A DNA stretch of 23,160 nt, taken from positions 1 through 23,160 of the forward strand of contig JBKEDH010000153.1 in the NCBI GenBank assembly GCA_047975295.1, written 5' to 3'. Position numbers and translations under genes: made by a program. The notes below the pieces were generated by a model that was not told the DNA's origin, searched no databases, and was given only the letters and a program-made list of their open reading frames with translations. Positions 1 through 7,675 of the stretch are shown piece by piece. The first letter of the stretch is position 1. Each line of letters starts with the position of its first letter. This stretch comes from JBKEDH01 sp047975295. GTDB taxonomy: Bacteria > Bacteroidota > Bacteroidia > Flavobacteriales > Flavobacteriaceae.

Positions 1-568
1 TAATTACAGCTATAAGTCTGCCGAAATAATTGTTTAAAGTGTTTCTTTCTTCAAAAGCGTAATCTTGAAATTTCTCATAAAAACTAATATTAATGTTTTC
101 AAAAGTTAAATCATAGTTTGTGTATAGCTGAAAGTCTTTAACAAAGTTTATAGTGGAAGTGTATTTTTTTATTGTACCCTGTGCTTTAGATGTTTTAGAA
201 GTATCGATGAATTCTTGAAATGAATCTATAAAGTTTGGTGTTAGGTATTCATTTTGAATATTGTTTTCATTTAGTTTATCAGTAATAAATTTTTCTGAAG
301 GGTTAATGTTGTTAAGTAAAATATGTCTAAAAATGAGTTTTACTTTATTTTCGTATTCATCAAGTATTTTGTTGTACTCAATATGGTAGTTGTATTCTTC
401 AGATTTTAGGTTAGGCTTTATTCTTTGGTTTTTCCAGTGTTTTTCTTGGCTATTAATTCCTTTAATGTTTTTTCTAATTCTGCCGCCTGAAAAAGAAATA
501 ACTGCTTGAATTGGAGATAAATTTTTTGAATTTGTTTTCTCTTTTCTAAGTAAAAAAGTAATCTGCAT
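1..568 (-). CDS. Tyrosine recombinase/integrase, N-terminal part (cut by window edge)
   Basis: The minus strand is open from an ATG at 566-568 to the window edge, 189 codons with no stop. The N-terminus (MQITFLLRKEK, then SPIQAVISFSGGRIRKNIKG) has the look of the arm-type DNA-binding domain of Bacteroidota integrases. From about residue 105 the pattern FIDSFQEFID...GTIKKYTSTINFVKDF...LTFENINISFYEKFQDYA fits the SAM-like core-binding domain. The catalytic domain with its R-H-R-Y residues would lie left of position 1 and cannot be checked. Such enzymes move integrative elements or conjugative transposons by site-specific recombination. No gene lies between its start and the OmpA-family gene, so it may be the last gene of an element extending leftwards. 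The family call is fairly secure; whether the gene is intact is unknown. Confidence 0.8.
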   Translation of the reverse strand, partial: MQITFLLRKEKTNSKNLSPIQAVISFSGGRIRKNIKGINSQEKHWKNQRIKPNLKSEEYNYHIEYNKILDEYENKVKLIFRHILLNNINPSEKFITDKLNENNIQNEYLTPNFIDSFQEFIDTSKTSKAQGTIKKYTSTINFVKDFQLYTNYDLTFENINISFYEKFQDYAFEERNTLNNYFGRLIAVI

Positions 569-747
569 TAGTTGGGTTTAAGTTAACTCAATGTAAAGAT
601 AACTAATGTTGATTAAATAGGTGTACAAAAGGGTGGCTAAAAATATATTTAACACAATTAATTTTTGATAAACATAATTATTGTTTGTTCTTATGTTGTA
701 AATAATAGTACTTTAAACAACGTTAAATATCATTAATTTAAAATAGT

Positions 748-761
748 AGCCCTAGTAGGCC
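748..761 (+). other. Candidate attachment-site remnant resembling a tRNA 3' end
   Basis: The bases AGCCCTAGTAGGCC look like the 3' half of a tRNA: the T-stem half GCCCT, then a seven-base acceptor strand and a discriminator base. No upstream tRNA body is present here. The match lies about 180 bases upstream of the integrase start, where a displaced tRNA 3' end would be expected if an element had inserted into a tRNA gene. The rest of 569-920 is AT-rich and shows no gene. The match is short and rests on pattern alone. Confidence 0.3.
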
Positions 762-920
762 AACAAAAAAGGGATTAATATTCAATTCTTGAAACAACGG
801 AACAACTTTGGTTAAAACCTCCAATTTTAATAACCTAGACAAACTAACCAAACAAATAGAGACCAAAATAATTAAGGCTTCAAACAAAATATTGGATAAT
901 ATAAAGCCCCTAAATCGACA

Positions 921-952
921 GATAAAAAAAAGACTGTCTTTCTTGACAGTCT
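921..952 (-). terminator. Intrinsic terminator of the OmpA-family gene
   Basis: A perfect 8-bp stem (AGACTGTC at 931-938, GACAGTCT at 945-952) with a 6-base loop is followed on the minus strand by seven Ts. It lies about 30 bases downstream of the stop codon of the OmpA-family gene. Confidence 0.85.
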
Positions 953-983
953 CTTTAATGTAAAGAATTTTAGTGTTTGTTCT

Positions 984-1817
984 TTAGTAAATATCGTCTC
1001 CCATTAAAGCAAAGAACTTATCGATGTTGGGAAGGATAATGATACGGGTTCTTCTGTTCTTGGCCATATTATCTTTAGTGGTATTATCGGCAATGGGTTG
1101 GTAGCTGCTTCTTCCCGATGCTATCATTTGTTCGGGCGACACTTTAAATGTATTTTGTAATTTTCTAACAACCGAAGTAGCGCGCAACACACTTAAATCC
1201 CAGTTGTCTGCAATATTGGGCGTATTTATTGTTCTAGAATCGGTATGCCCTTCAACCATAATATCCAAACTGGGCTCGGAGTTTATAACATCGGCCAGTT
1301 TTTTTAAAATGGTATTAGCCTTAGTGCTTAAACGATAACTGCCTGTGTTAAACAACATGTTATCGGCAATAGAAATCATAACAACTGTTTCGTTAATATC
1401 TACGGCAATATCGCCATCTTCGTCCATATTGCTCCTGTTAATGGTTTTCTCTAAATTATAAGCTATGGCCAAGCTCATGGAATCTTTAAGAGTTTTGGCC
1501 TGACTCAGCTTTACAGGATCGACATGGGTAAGGGTTTCACGCATTCTAACCTTGGCATTATTCGAAATAACAGCTTGGTCTGTTACTTCTAATTTCGAAT
1601 CGCTTTCGGCCTGTAACGACATTATTTTGCCGTTGTACTCATCTACACGTTCCTGGATTCGTGCAAATTTGGCTTCTAAATCTTCCTTTTCAACTCGAGT
1701 TTTGGTTAATTCACTTTTAATCTCACCATTTTCTTGCTGTAGGGCTACATATTTTTTCTTTGAAACGCAAGAAGCAAAAAGAACAACGGATAGTAATAAG
1801 ATTGAAACTTTCTTCAT
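984..1817 (-). CDS. OmpA-family outer-membrane lipoprotein
   Basis: This 277-residue protein begins with a lipoprotein signal peptide (MKKVSILLLSVVLFASC) with a lipobox ending at Cys17, so it should be lipidated and carried to the outer membrane. Residues 20-75 are charged and heptad-like (LQQENGEIKSELTKTRVEKEDLE), suggesting a coiled coil. The C-terminal half is an OmpA-like peptidoglycan-binding domain: the VEGHTDSR motif near 188-195 and NRRTRI near 254-259 supply the usual Asp and Arg that hold diaminopimelate. The likely role is anchoring the outer membrane to the cell wall. It has its own terminator and a 168-base gap to the upstream PiT gene, so it is probably a single-gene unit. The exact partner or process is not evident. 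Confidence 0.9.
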   Translation of the reverse strand: MKKVSILLLSVVLFASCVSKKKYVALQQENGEIKSELTKTRVEKEDLEAKFARIQERVDEYNGKIMSLQAESDSKLEVTDQAVISNNAKVRMRETLTHVDPVKLSQAKTLKDSMSLAIAYNLEKTINRSNMDEDGDIAVDINETVVMISIADNMLFNTGSYRLSTKANTILKKLADVINSEPSLDIMVEGHTDSRTINTPNIADNWDLSVLRATSVVRKLQNTFKVSPEQMIASGRSSYQPIADNTTKDNMAKNRRTRIIILPNIDKFFALMGDDIY

Positions 1818-1902
1818 AATATATTAGGTTTTGTTTTTTGTTATCTACGTAATAAAATCTATGATAGATGTTGTTGAGTATTTTTTTTACAGAACGATAT
1901 CA

Positions 1903-1962
1903 AAAAAGAACCGTCTTAAAAAGTATCATTCTTAATGTAAATAAAGAATCTTTTTAAGACGG
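1903..1962 (-). terminator. Long hairpin terminator of the phosphate transporter gene
   Basis: A perfect 13-bp inverted repeat (CCGTCTTAAAAAG at 1911-1923, CTTTTTAAGACGG at 1950-1962) encloses a smaller ATTCTT/AAGAAT pair. On the minus strand it is followed by TTCTTTTTTG. It lies about 25 bases downstream of the PiT stop codon. Confidence 0.8.
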
Positions 1963-1985
1963 CTCCTACCCTTTACAAGACTGTA

Positions 1986-4298
1986 TTAAGAGTTCTGCTC
2001 TGTCTGCGAGATGTTTGGCTTTGCTGGTTCTACAGTGGCGTCGTGTGCTTTATAATACTGCTCTAATAATGCCATGGTGGCATTTAGCAAATCTTTGGTT
2101 TCCAACAACAGGCTAAAGTAAAGTGTCGTGTTTTTCGGACTCGATTCTTCGGTGCGTGTACGCTCTACTTGTCTTTGTATTTTTTTACTAACCAAGGACG
2201 TAATTTCATCTTTTCGGTTTAAAATATCTCCAATTTCTTCGAACGATTGTGTATTAAACGCCTGTTTAACGTTCTCGAACAGCGTAGTAAACCGATCGTC
2301 AACCTCTTTAAGCTCCTTTATCTGGTTAAACTTAAGTTTTTTATGGTTATTGTGTATATGTTTATGGCTTGCTTTCGAAATATACTCTAACGATTGTGTC
2401 ATATCCTGTAGATAACCCAACATGTGAATATAAAAATCACTCGCACTTACACTACTTTCGTCTAAGTTTTTAATAAAATAGAAGATATTGTCCCTAAGTT
2501 CATCAACTTCATCGGAAAGTTTAACAATCTGTTTTTGATTTTTCTTCAACAGAGACAAATCTTGTTTAGCTAAACCATTTATAGCATTGGTATATATTTT
2601 ATTGCCACGCTTTACAACATTGGAAATATTTTTAGAGCTTTCTATAATAACACCTTGAACAGAGCTACTTTCGGCCTTAATTAAACTATCCTCGACTTTC
2701 GAGGCATCGGAATCTCTTTTATGAGCAATATAGTTTCTAACCAATAAGGTTATTGCGATTAATAATAATATAGGAACCATAACCGATACATTCCAATTAA
2801 TTAGATAAGCTATGGTTGCTGCTGCCACAAACGCAATAATAGCTGTAAAAAACCAACCACCAATTACATTAAGTACACCTGCTACTCGGTAAACGGCACT
2901 ATCTGCTCCCCACGCCCTATCGGCTAACGATGTACCCATGGCTACCATAAACGTAACGTAAGTGGTCGATAACGGAAGTTTCATCGATGTTGCAATAGAA
3001 ATCAATATAGCCGCAACCGAAAGGTTAACGGCCGCTCTAACCATATCGAAAGCCGGTAATTCGTGAGCCTTATCTTTAGATACCGCAACAATTGGTTTAT
3101 CGAAACGTTGGTCGATTTTTATTTTCCACGATTTTGGTAATATGTAATTTGCCATTTCTGACGATGCAACCACTAAACGTACCAATCCACGGGATAGAAA
3201 ATTAGGCTTAAAACGTTCTTTGGCATCACCTTCACGCGATAAGTTAATCTCGGTTTCGGCCACTTTTCTAGATTTTTTGGATAACCATAATGTGGCTACC
3301 ATAATTAACCCGGAAACAACCAAAAGCACTGTGGGTGTCGGTACTTTATCGGCCAAAAAGCCCATACTGAACTCGGCTGCCGGAACACCCGATGCCGCCC
3401 ATGCCGAATACGATTGCCACCCGGCAATGGGCACCCCTATAAAGTTAACCAAATCGTTGCCCGCAAAGGCCAAGGCCAGAGCAAAAGTTCCTATGGTTAT
3501 AATAACCGCATAAATACTTATTTTGGTAAACCGCAGGATAACGTACGACACCAACGACCAAAACAAAAAACTAACTAAAATAATTAGCAAAACTTGATGT
3601 TCCAGAAAATCCTTAATGGTTTCGCCTCCCAAAATATCGTAATTTTGTTTGGCAAAACTTGTACCTCCAATACCTTTCATAAAAATAAAATACGTAATGG
3701 CAGTAATGGCTATACCTCCAAAAATAATACTTACCCACTTGGGTTTTGAAATAAAATTATAGGACAGTAAAAATCGGGTTATCCACTGTACAACGGCACC
3801 AACCGTAAATGCAATGACTACCGATAACAAAATACCCACAATTATATCTGTAGCTTTCGAAGTGTTTATATAATTTACAACATCGGAAAAACTACCATTA
3901 TCGTGCCCTATTTTAATTAAAGCCATAGCTACCGAGGCTCCCAACAGTTCGAATACAATAGAAACCGTAGTAGAGGTTGGCAAACCAATAGTATTAAAAA
4001 AATCCAACAGTAAAATATCGGTAATCATTACTGCCATGAAAATAATCATGATTTCGTTAAACATGAATTCATGCGGATTAAAAATACCTTTACGCGCTAC
4101 TTCCATCATACCACTTGAAAATACCGCCCCTATGGCTACACCAATACTGGCTACAATCATAATGGTTTTAAAAGATATTGCTTTCGAACCGATGGCCGAG
4201 TTTAAAAAGTTAACGGCATCGTTACTAACACCCACGACCAAGTCGGCAACTGCCAACACAGCCAAGGCCACTATCATAAACAAGTAAATATTTTCCAT
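1986..4298 (-). CDS. PiT-family inorganic phosphate transporter with PhoU-like C-terminal domain
   Basis: This 770-residue protein is a low-affinity inorganic phosphate symporter of the PiT/PHO-4 family. Both family signatures are visible: SNDAVNFLNSAIGSK near residue 25 and AGNDLVNFIGVPIAG near 280. About a dozen hydrophobic segments fill residues 1-530. From about 560 onward the sequence becomes soluble, charged and helical (KKNQKQIVKLSDEVDELRDN...), with the pattern of PhoU/DUF47 proteins, which in many bacteria are separate genes beside the transporter. The fusion suggests built-in regulation of uptake; that role is inferred. It follows the porin gene by 66 bases on the same strand and was probably co-transcribed with it, giving passage through both membranes. 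A strong terminator follows. Confidence 0.92.
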   Translation of the reverse strand: MENIYLFMIVALAVLAVADLVVGVSNDAVNFLNSAIGSKAISFKTIMIVASIGVAIGAVFSSGMMEVARKGIFNPHEFMFNEIMIIFMAVMITDILLLDFFNTIGLPTSTTVSIVFELLGASVAMALIKIGHDNGSFSDVVNYINTSKATDIIVGILLSVVIAFTVGAVVQWITRFLLSYNFISKPKWVSIIFGGIAITAITYFIFMKGIGGTSFAKQNYDILGGETIKDFLEHQVLLIILVSFLFWSLVSYVILRFTKISIYAVIITIGTFALALAFAGNDLVNFIGVPIAGWQSYSAWAASGVPAAEFSMGFLADKVPTPTVLLVVSGLIMVATLWLSKKSRKVAETEINLSREGDAKERFKPNFLSRGLVRLVVASSEMANYILPKSWKIKIDQRFDKPIVAVSKDKAHELPAFDMVRAAVNLSVAAILISIATSMKLPLSTTYVTFMVAMGTSLADRAWGADSAVYRVAGVLNVIGGWFFTAIIAFVAAATIAYLINWNVSVMVPILLLIAITLLVRNYIAHKRDSDASKVEDSLIKAESSSVQGVIIESSKNISNVVKRGNKIYTNAINGLAKQDLSLLKKNQKQIVKLSDEVDELRDNIFYFIKNLDESSVSASDFYIHMLGYLQDMTQSLEYISKASHKHIHNNHKKLKFNQIKELKEVDDRFTTLFENVKQAFNTQSFEEIGDILNRKDEITSLVSKKIQRQVERTRTEESSPKNTTLYFSLLLETKDLLNATMALLEQYYKAHDATVEPAKPNISQTEQNS

Positions 4299-4365
4299 GA
4301 ATTAATTAATATTGTGCAAATATCTTTAGTGTTAACATTTGCAATGTTATGTAATTGTTATCTTT

Positions 4366-5559
4366 TTAAAAATGAAGTTCGAATTGCACTCTAAACATCA
4401 CTTCTCCATTGGCATTGGCGATATCCAAGTAACTTAAATCCGATTGCACTTTTAATTTATGTCCAGCCAAAAATTTTGAAACACCCAAGGTATATTGGTT
4501 TTCGGGTTCTTTCCCTGTTATGGTTTTATCTAATTTCACATAAGTATAACGTCCTGAAATTTCGATATTACTATCCAATAAATATCCTGTTTGGAAATTA
4601 AAGCCTTTACCTACCTGAACAACATCTCCTGTTAATGTACCATCGGAATTGACCGACAAAGGCATATCGGCATTACGATTGGCATATTCGGCTAAAACAG
4701 AAAAGCCTTTATATTTAAACATGGTATCTATGAATAAAGTGGAGATATTCGTTTCGTGAAAACCTTTATCGGTTTCCATATAATTACCCATATTGCCGTG
4801 GGTTTTAACAGCATTGTTATTAAAGTCGTAACTTAGTGCCAATGACAATTTTGGTGTGTATTCACGCTTTAAATCGCCCCCAAAGTAATCCCCATCATCT
4901 GTAAAATTGCCAAAAGGCAAAAGCTCTATCCTGCCGGTGTATTGGTAGCCCCCAAGGTTTCCTGTTGTAACATTACGTCCTTCGCCTTGGGCAAACGAAA
5001 AAATCTCCCTTACAACAAAATGATTGGTCAAATTAAAATGATGCCTTAGTTGAAAACCCAAATCCCTATCGATATTAAATGTCCTGTTAAGCAACGAGCG
5101 ATCTACCAACTGAAGATTTCCGGAAGAAATAACACGCTCCCTATTGCCCGGTAATTTGGCCTGACCTGCCCAAAGTTCAAAATTCTTATAAAAGTTCCAT
5201 TTTATATAAGCATCGTAAATATAGCGTGGCGCATTATCGGTAAATGCATTGGCTCCAGACATATCGCGATTAGACAACCCTAACTCAATTTTATATTTAA
5301 GTCTGGGGCTATAGGCAAAACCATTAAATTTTAAACGGGCACGTCTTATTAAAAAATTACTCTGTGGACTTTGGTGGTTTGCCCATTCACCATTAGCTTG
5401 AAATTGCATACGCAAACCAACTTTCATGGCCCAACTACTATCTTGACCTATAAGGTTTACAATGCCTTTACCAAATTTTGATGATTTTATTTCCTGCGAA
5501 AATGAAGTAAAACTAACGGTAAAAATAAAAACAGCTAATAATGAAGGTTTTAAGTTCAT
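4366..5559 (-). CDS. Outer-membrane porin of the phosphate-selective OprO/OprP type
   Basis: This 397-residue protein has a clear signal peptide (MNLKPSLLAVFIFTVSFTSFSQ). The rest alternates polar and aromatic residues as expected for a beta-barrel, and it ends in phenylalanine (VQFELHF), the usual outer-membrane insertion signal. Segments such as NFLIRRARLKFNGFAYSPRLKYKIELG match the family of polyphosphate/phosphate-selective porins O and P. Its position directly upstream of a PiT transporter supports phosphate as the substrate, because together the pair would cover outer- and inner-membrane transport. Specificity cannot be proved from sequence. Transcription probably starts at a TAATTTTG element at 5593-5600, giving a leader of roughly 27 bases. 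Confidence 0.87.
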   Translation of the reverse strand: MNLKPSLLAVFIFTVSFTSFSQEIKSSKFGKGIVNLIGQDSSWAMKVGLRMQFQANGEWANHQSPQSNFLIRRARLKFNGFAYSPRLKYKIELGLSNRDMSGANAFTDNAPRYIYDAYIKWNFYKNFELWAGQAKLPGNRERVISSGNLQLVDRSLLNRTFNIDRDLGFQLRHHFNLTNHFVVREIFSFAQGEGRNVTTGNLGGYQYTGRIELLPFGNFTDDGDYFGGDLKREYTPKLSLALSYDFNNNAVKTHGNMGNYMETDKGFHETNISTLFIDTMFKYKGFSVLAEYANRNADMPLSVNSDGTLTGDVVQVGKGFNFQTGYLLDSNIEISGRYTYVKLDKTITGKEPENQYTLGVSKFLAGHKLKVQSDLSYLDIANANGEVMFRVQFELHF

Positions 5560-5592
5560 CTAATATCGATTGATTGTTGTTTTAATTTTTGA

Positions 5593-5600
5593 CAAAATTA
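5593..5600 (-). promoter_or_regulatory. Candidate -7 promoter element for the porin-PiT operon
   Basis: Read on the minus strand, TAATTTTG matches the Bacteroidota -7 consensus TAnnTTTG and lies about 33 bases before the porin ATG. No clear TTG is present at the usual -33 distance, so an activator may be needed. It lies just after an intrinsic terminator that would stop any transcript arriving from upstream. Confidence 0.5.
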
Positions 5601-5616
5601 CTAAAAATATGCTATT

Positions 5617-5646
5617 AAAAAGAAAACCGCCTTGGCCAAAGGCGGT
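5617..5646 (-). terminator. Orphan intrinsic terminator upstream of the porin gene
   Basis: A perfect 8-bp GC-rich stem (ACCGCCTT at 5626-5633, AAGGCGGT at 5639-5646) with a 5-base loop is followed on the minus strand by TTTTCTTTTT. It is a strong terminator signal, yet no minus-strand protein gene lies upstream of it: the next gene (5926-6285) is on the plus strand. It must end either an unannotated RNA or a leader of the porin gene. Confidence 0.8.
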
Positions 5647-5738
5647 CCATTAGAAATCATAATAATGTAGTCGACAAAAACTAATTAATTACAATGAAAT
5701 ACTAAAAACGTCTCAAGACCCAGCAAATTTGGTACTTT
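5617..5738 (-). ncRNA. Candidate small RNA or attenuated leader upstream of the porin operon
   Basis: A minus-strand TAATTTTG element at 5744-5751 matches the Bacteroidota -7 consensus. Transcription from it would run about 120 bases and stop at the strong terminator at 5617-5646. The interval contains a short GTCTTGAGAC hairpin (about 5711-5720) and no convincing reading frame. I see no good -33 TTG for this element. I do not recognise the RNA as a known family. Its existence is inferred mainly from the otherwise unexplained terminator. Confidence 0.35.
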
Positions 5739-5862
5739 ACATTCAAAATTATATCATTTCTATGTTAAATAACCATTAACAAATTTTACTCTACAACACT
5801 TTTATTACTACTTGAAAAACAACATATTACACTCTCTATGTTAAGCAAATATTACGAAAACA

Positions 5863-5893
5863 TTGTTTTAGTGTTATTTATTTTTTATCTTTG
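5863..5893 (+). promoter_or_regulatory. Bacteroidota-type promoter for the YwqK-like gene
   Basis: TTG at 5863-5865 and TATCTTTG at 5886-5893 are separated by 20 bases, a full match to the Bacteroidota housekeeping consensus (TTG, spacer, TAnnTTTG). Transcription should start near 5900, leaving a leader of about 25 bases before the ATG at 5926. Confidence 0.75.
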
Positions 5894-5925
5894 ATAGAGT
5901 AAGTTAATTTTTAAACCCGGTAATT

Positions 5926-6285
5926 ATGAAAAAGTTAGTTTTTGTTTTTGCCTTTTTGTTTACTGTGGTTTCTTTTGCCCAAAAAAAAGGCCAAAAGAAA
6001 GATGTTAAATTTAACAAAAGCACCAATTTAATAGAAGTGGTTTATTATCATGACAATGGAGCTGTAAGCCAAACGGGGACTTACACTACAGATGGTAAAC
6101 TGCAAGGTGAATGGTTAAGTTACAACAAAGAAGGCAAAGTAACGATTTCCGGAAATTACAATAATGGGAAAAAAGTTGGCAAATGGTTCTTTTACACCAA
6201 AGAAAACGTAAAAGAGGTGGACTATGACAATAACGTTATAGCCAATTTAAAAGAAACTGATGTTAAAGTTAACCAGCACTTTTAA
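5926..6285 (+). CDS. Small secreted YwqK/MORN-like repeat protein
   Basis: This 119-residue protein has a signal peptide (MKKLVFVFAFLFTVVSFAQ) followed by a lysine-rich stretch. The mature part carries the repeat pattern seen in YwqK-type and MORN-like proteins: YYHDNGAVSQTGTYTTDGKLQGEW, then YNKEGKVTISGNYNNGKKVGKWFFY, each a short beta-hairpin with G-x-W or G-x-Y at its end. The repeat spans roughly residues 40-105. Proteins like this are very common in Flavobacteriaceae and are sometimes misnamed in databases; no enzymatic motif is visible. It is a single gene with its own promoter and terminator. The function is unknown; an envelope or periplasmic location is likely. Confidence 0.8.
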   Translation: MKKLVFVFAFLFTVVSFAQKKGQKKDVKFNKSTNLIEVVYYHDNGAVSQTGTYTTDGKLQGEWLSYNKEGKVTISGNYNNGKKVGKWFFYTKENVKEVDYDNNVIANLKETDVKVNQHF

Positions 6286-6310
6286 ATCCGCCCAATAATG
6301 AAATACTAAC

Positions 6311-6344
6311 AAAATCGGGTAGCTTAAGGCTGCCCGATTTTGTT
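6311..6344 (+). terminator. Intrinsic terminator after the YwqK-like gene
   Basis: A 13-bp stem with one G-T pair (AAAATCGGGTAGC at 6311-6323, GCTGCCCGATTTT at 6329-6341) has a 5-base loop and is followed by GTTTATAGTTTT. It lies 26 bases beyond the stop codon. It could also work in the opposite direction, where a T-run (TTTTG) follows. Confidence 0.75.
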
Positions 6345-6371
6345 TATAGTTTTAAAGAGAGGGTATTTACG

Positions 6372-6671
6372 CTACCATTCCCAATATTTTTTCTGAATAG
6401 ACATAGTATTTTCAAGCAACCAAATCTCGAATCTCATTTCCATATGATTTAACATGAGTCCAAATTTTAGTTTTTAAAAAATCGTTTGAATAGTAAAAAT
6501 ATGTAAAGTTCAAATATCCATGAAGAATTCCAGCAAACGAATATTGGTCTGAAAACGTTTTAATGAATTCCGTTTTCTTAAATTCATAACGAATTTCACT
6601 AATTTATTGTAAGTAATTAATATGTCTCCTTTTTTCAGTTGTTCTTTATAAATTGCGACATATTTATTCAA
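6372..6671 (-). pseudogene. Frameshifted and truncated DUF7000-type gene
   Basis: Read on the minus strand, three adjoining pieces in shifted frames form one protein pattern. Piece A starts at a TTG at 6669-6671 (LNKYVAIYKEQLKKGDILITYNKLVKFVMNLRK). Piece B covers about 6573-6471 (TEFIKTFSDQYSFAGILHGYLNFTYFYYSNDFLKTK). Piece C runs from about 6470 to a TAG at 6372-6374 (LKFGLMLNHMEMRFEIWLLENTMSIQKKYWEW). Joined, they read like the first 100 or so residues of the DUF7000 family, which from memory is about 160 residues long, so the gene has two frameshifts and a missing C-terminus. There is no ATG at the expected start. Native function is unknown. The family name is recalled from sequence pattern and not tested. 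Confidence 0.65.
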
Positions 6672-6838
6672 ATTCTACAATATTCTTCTAAAATTCTTTA
6701 GTTTGTGTTTTTTAGCTTATGTATAGTGCCATGACTATACGCCAAACTATTTAATTTAAAAATCTCTAAATCACTATATTGTTTTTTACTATCCCCATCG
6801 TTAAATAACAAACACAAACCATCCTTTTTAAATTCTTC

Positions 6839-7534
6839 TTAATCACGTCGACCAAACACTTGGAATGCCCAGTACAACAAATTAGCCAATGCACCTATTG
6901 CAGCTACCAAATAAGTTCTTGCCGCCCATTTTAAGGCATCTTCCGAGCCTATATATTCCTCGGGAGTTACCATGTTCTTGGCTTTTAACCATGCCAAAGC
7001 ACGGTTACTAGCATCGTTTTCTACAGGTAAGGTTATAAAACTAAAAAGCGTAGCAAAACCCATCATAACCAATCCGGCTATGGCCACCCAATAACCAAGA
7101 CCAATTCCGGCAGCAGCACCTAGCATTAAACCGCCAATAACCACCCACTGTGACATACCGGATGTTACACTAACAACAGGAACTAATTTAGAGCGCATGG
7201 TTAACCACTCGTAGGCTTGGGCATGTTGTACGGCATGGCCACATTCGTGTGCTGCAACTGCCGCTGCCGCTGCATTACGTTGATTATATACCGCCTCACT
7301 TAAATTTACCGTTTTGTTTTTGGGATTATAATGGTCGGTTAACTGGCCGGGAGTCGAGATAACCTGAACATCGCGAATACCATTATCGGCAAGCATTTTT
7401 TCGGCTATTTCCTTACCGCTCATTCCGTTTCGCAATTGTATTTTCGAGTATTTTTTAAACTTACGTTGCAAAGTATTGCTTACCAACCAACTTACTAAGG
7501 CAACGGCTCCAATTAAAATATAATATCCTATCAT
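6839..7534 (-). CDS. YugP-like zinc metallopeptidase (membrane)
   Basis: This 231-residue membrane protein belongs to the YugP/COG2738 family of neutral zinc metallopeptidases. Residues 96-100 are HECGH, the HExxH zinc motif. An N-terminal transmembrane segment (about 3-20) and a hydrophobic pair (about 130-168) bracket the catalytic region. The segment PVENDASNRALAWL probably supplies the third zinc ligand, by analogy with the family. The substrate is not known. A TATTTTTG element at 7571-7578 (minus) could be its -7 promoter box. The reading frame stays open for 46 codons past the TAA, which is odd but most likely chance or a remnant. Confidence 0.85.
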   Translation of the reverse strand: MIGYYILIGAVALVSWLVSNTLQRKFKKYSKIQLRNGMSGKEIAEKMLADNGIRDVQVISTPGQLTDHYNPKNKTVNLSEAVYNQRNAAAAAVAAHECGHAVQHAQAYEWLTMRSKLVPVVSVTSGMSQWVVIGGLMLGAAAGIGLGYWVAIAGLVMMGFATLFSFITLPVENDASNRALAWLKAKNMVTPEEYIGSEDALKWAARTYLVAAIGALANLLYWAFQVFGRRD

Positions 7535-7675
7535 TTGTTTTTAATGTTTGTTTTATGGTTTTAAAGATAACAAAAATAACGCCATATTTTTAAAAATGAT
7601 ATTATGTCATGTTATTAAAATAGAACAAAGAAGTAAGATTAGATAATAATCACTTTTAAAATATAGTGTTGTTTA

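Noticed and set aside
569..920. Possible small gene between the integrase and the OmpA-family gene
   Set aside because: No frame with a start and coding-like composition was found; the sequence is AT-rich and low in complexity.
1552..1827. Plus-strand open frame of 91 codons across the OmpA-family gene
   Set aside because: It is antisense to a gene with clear lipoprotein and OmpA motifs and resembles no protein family.
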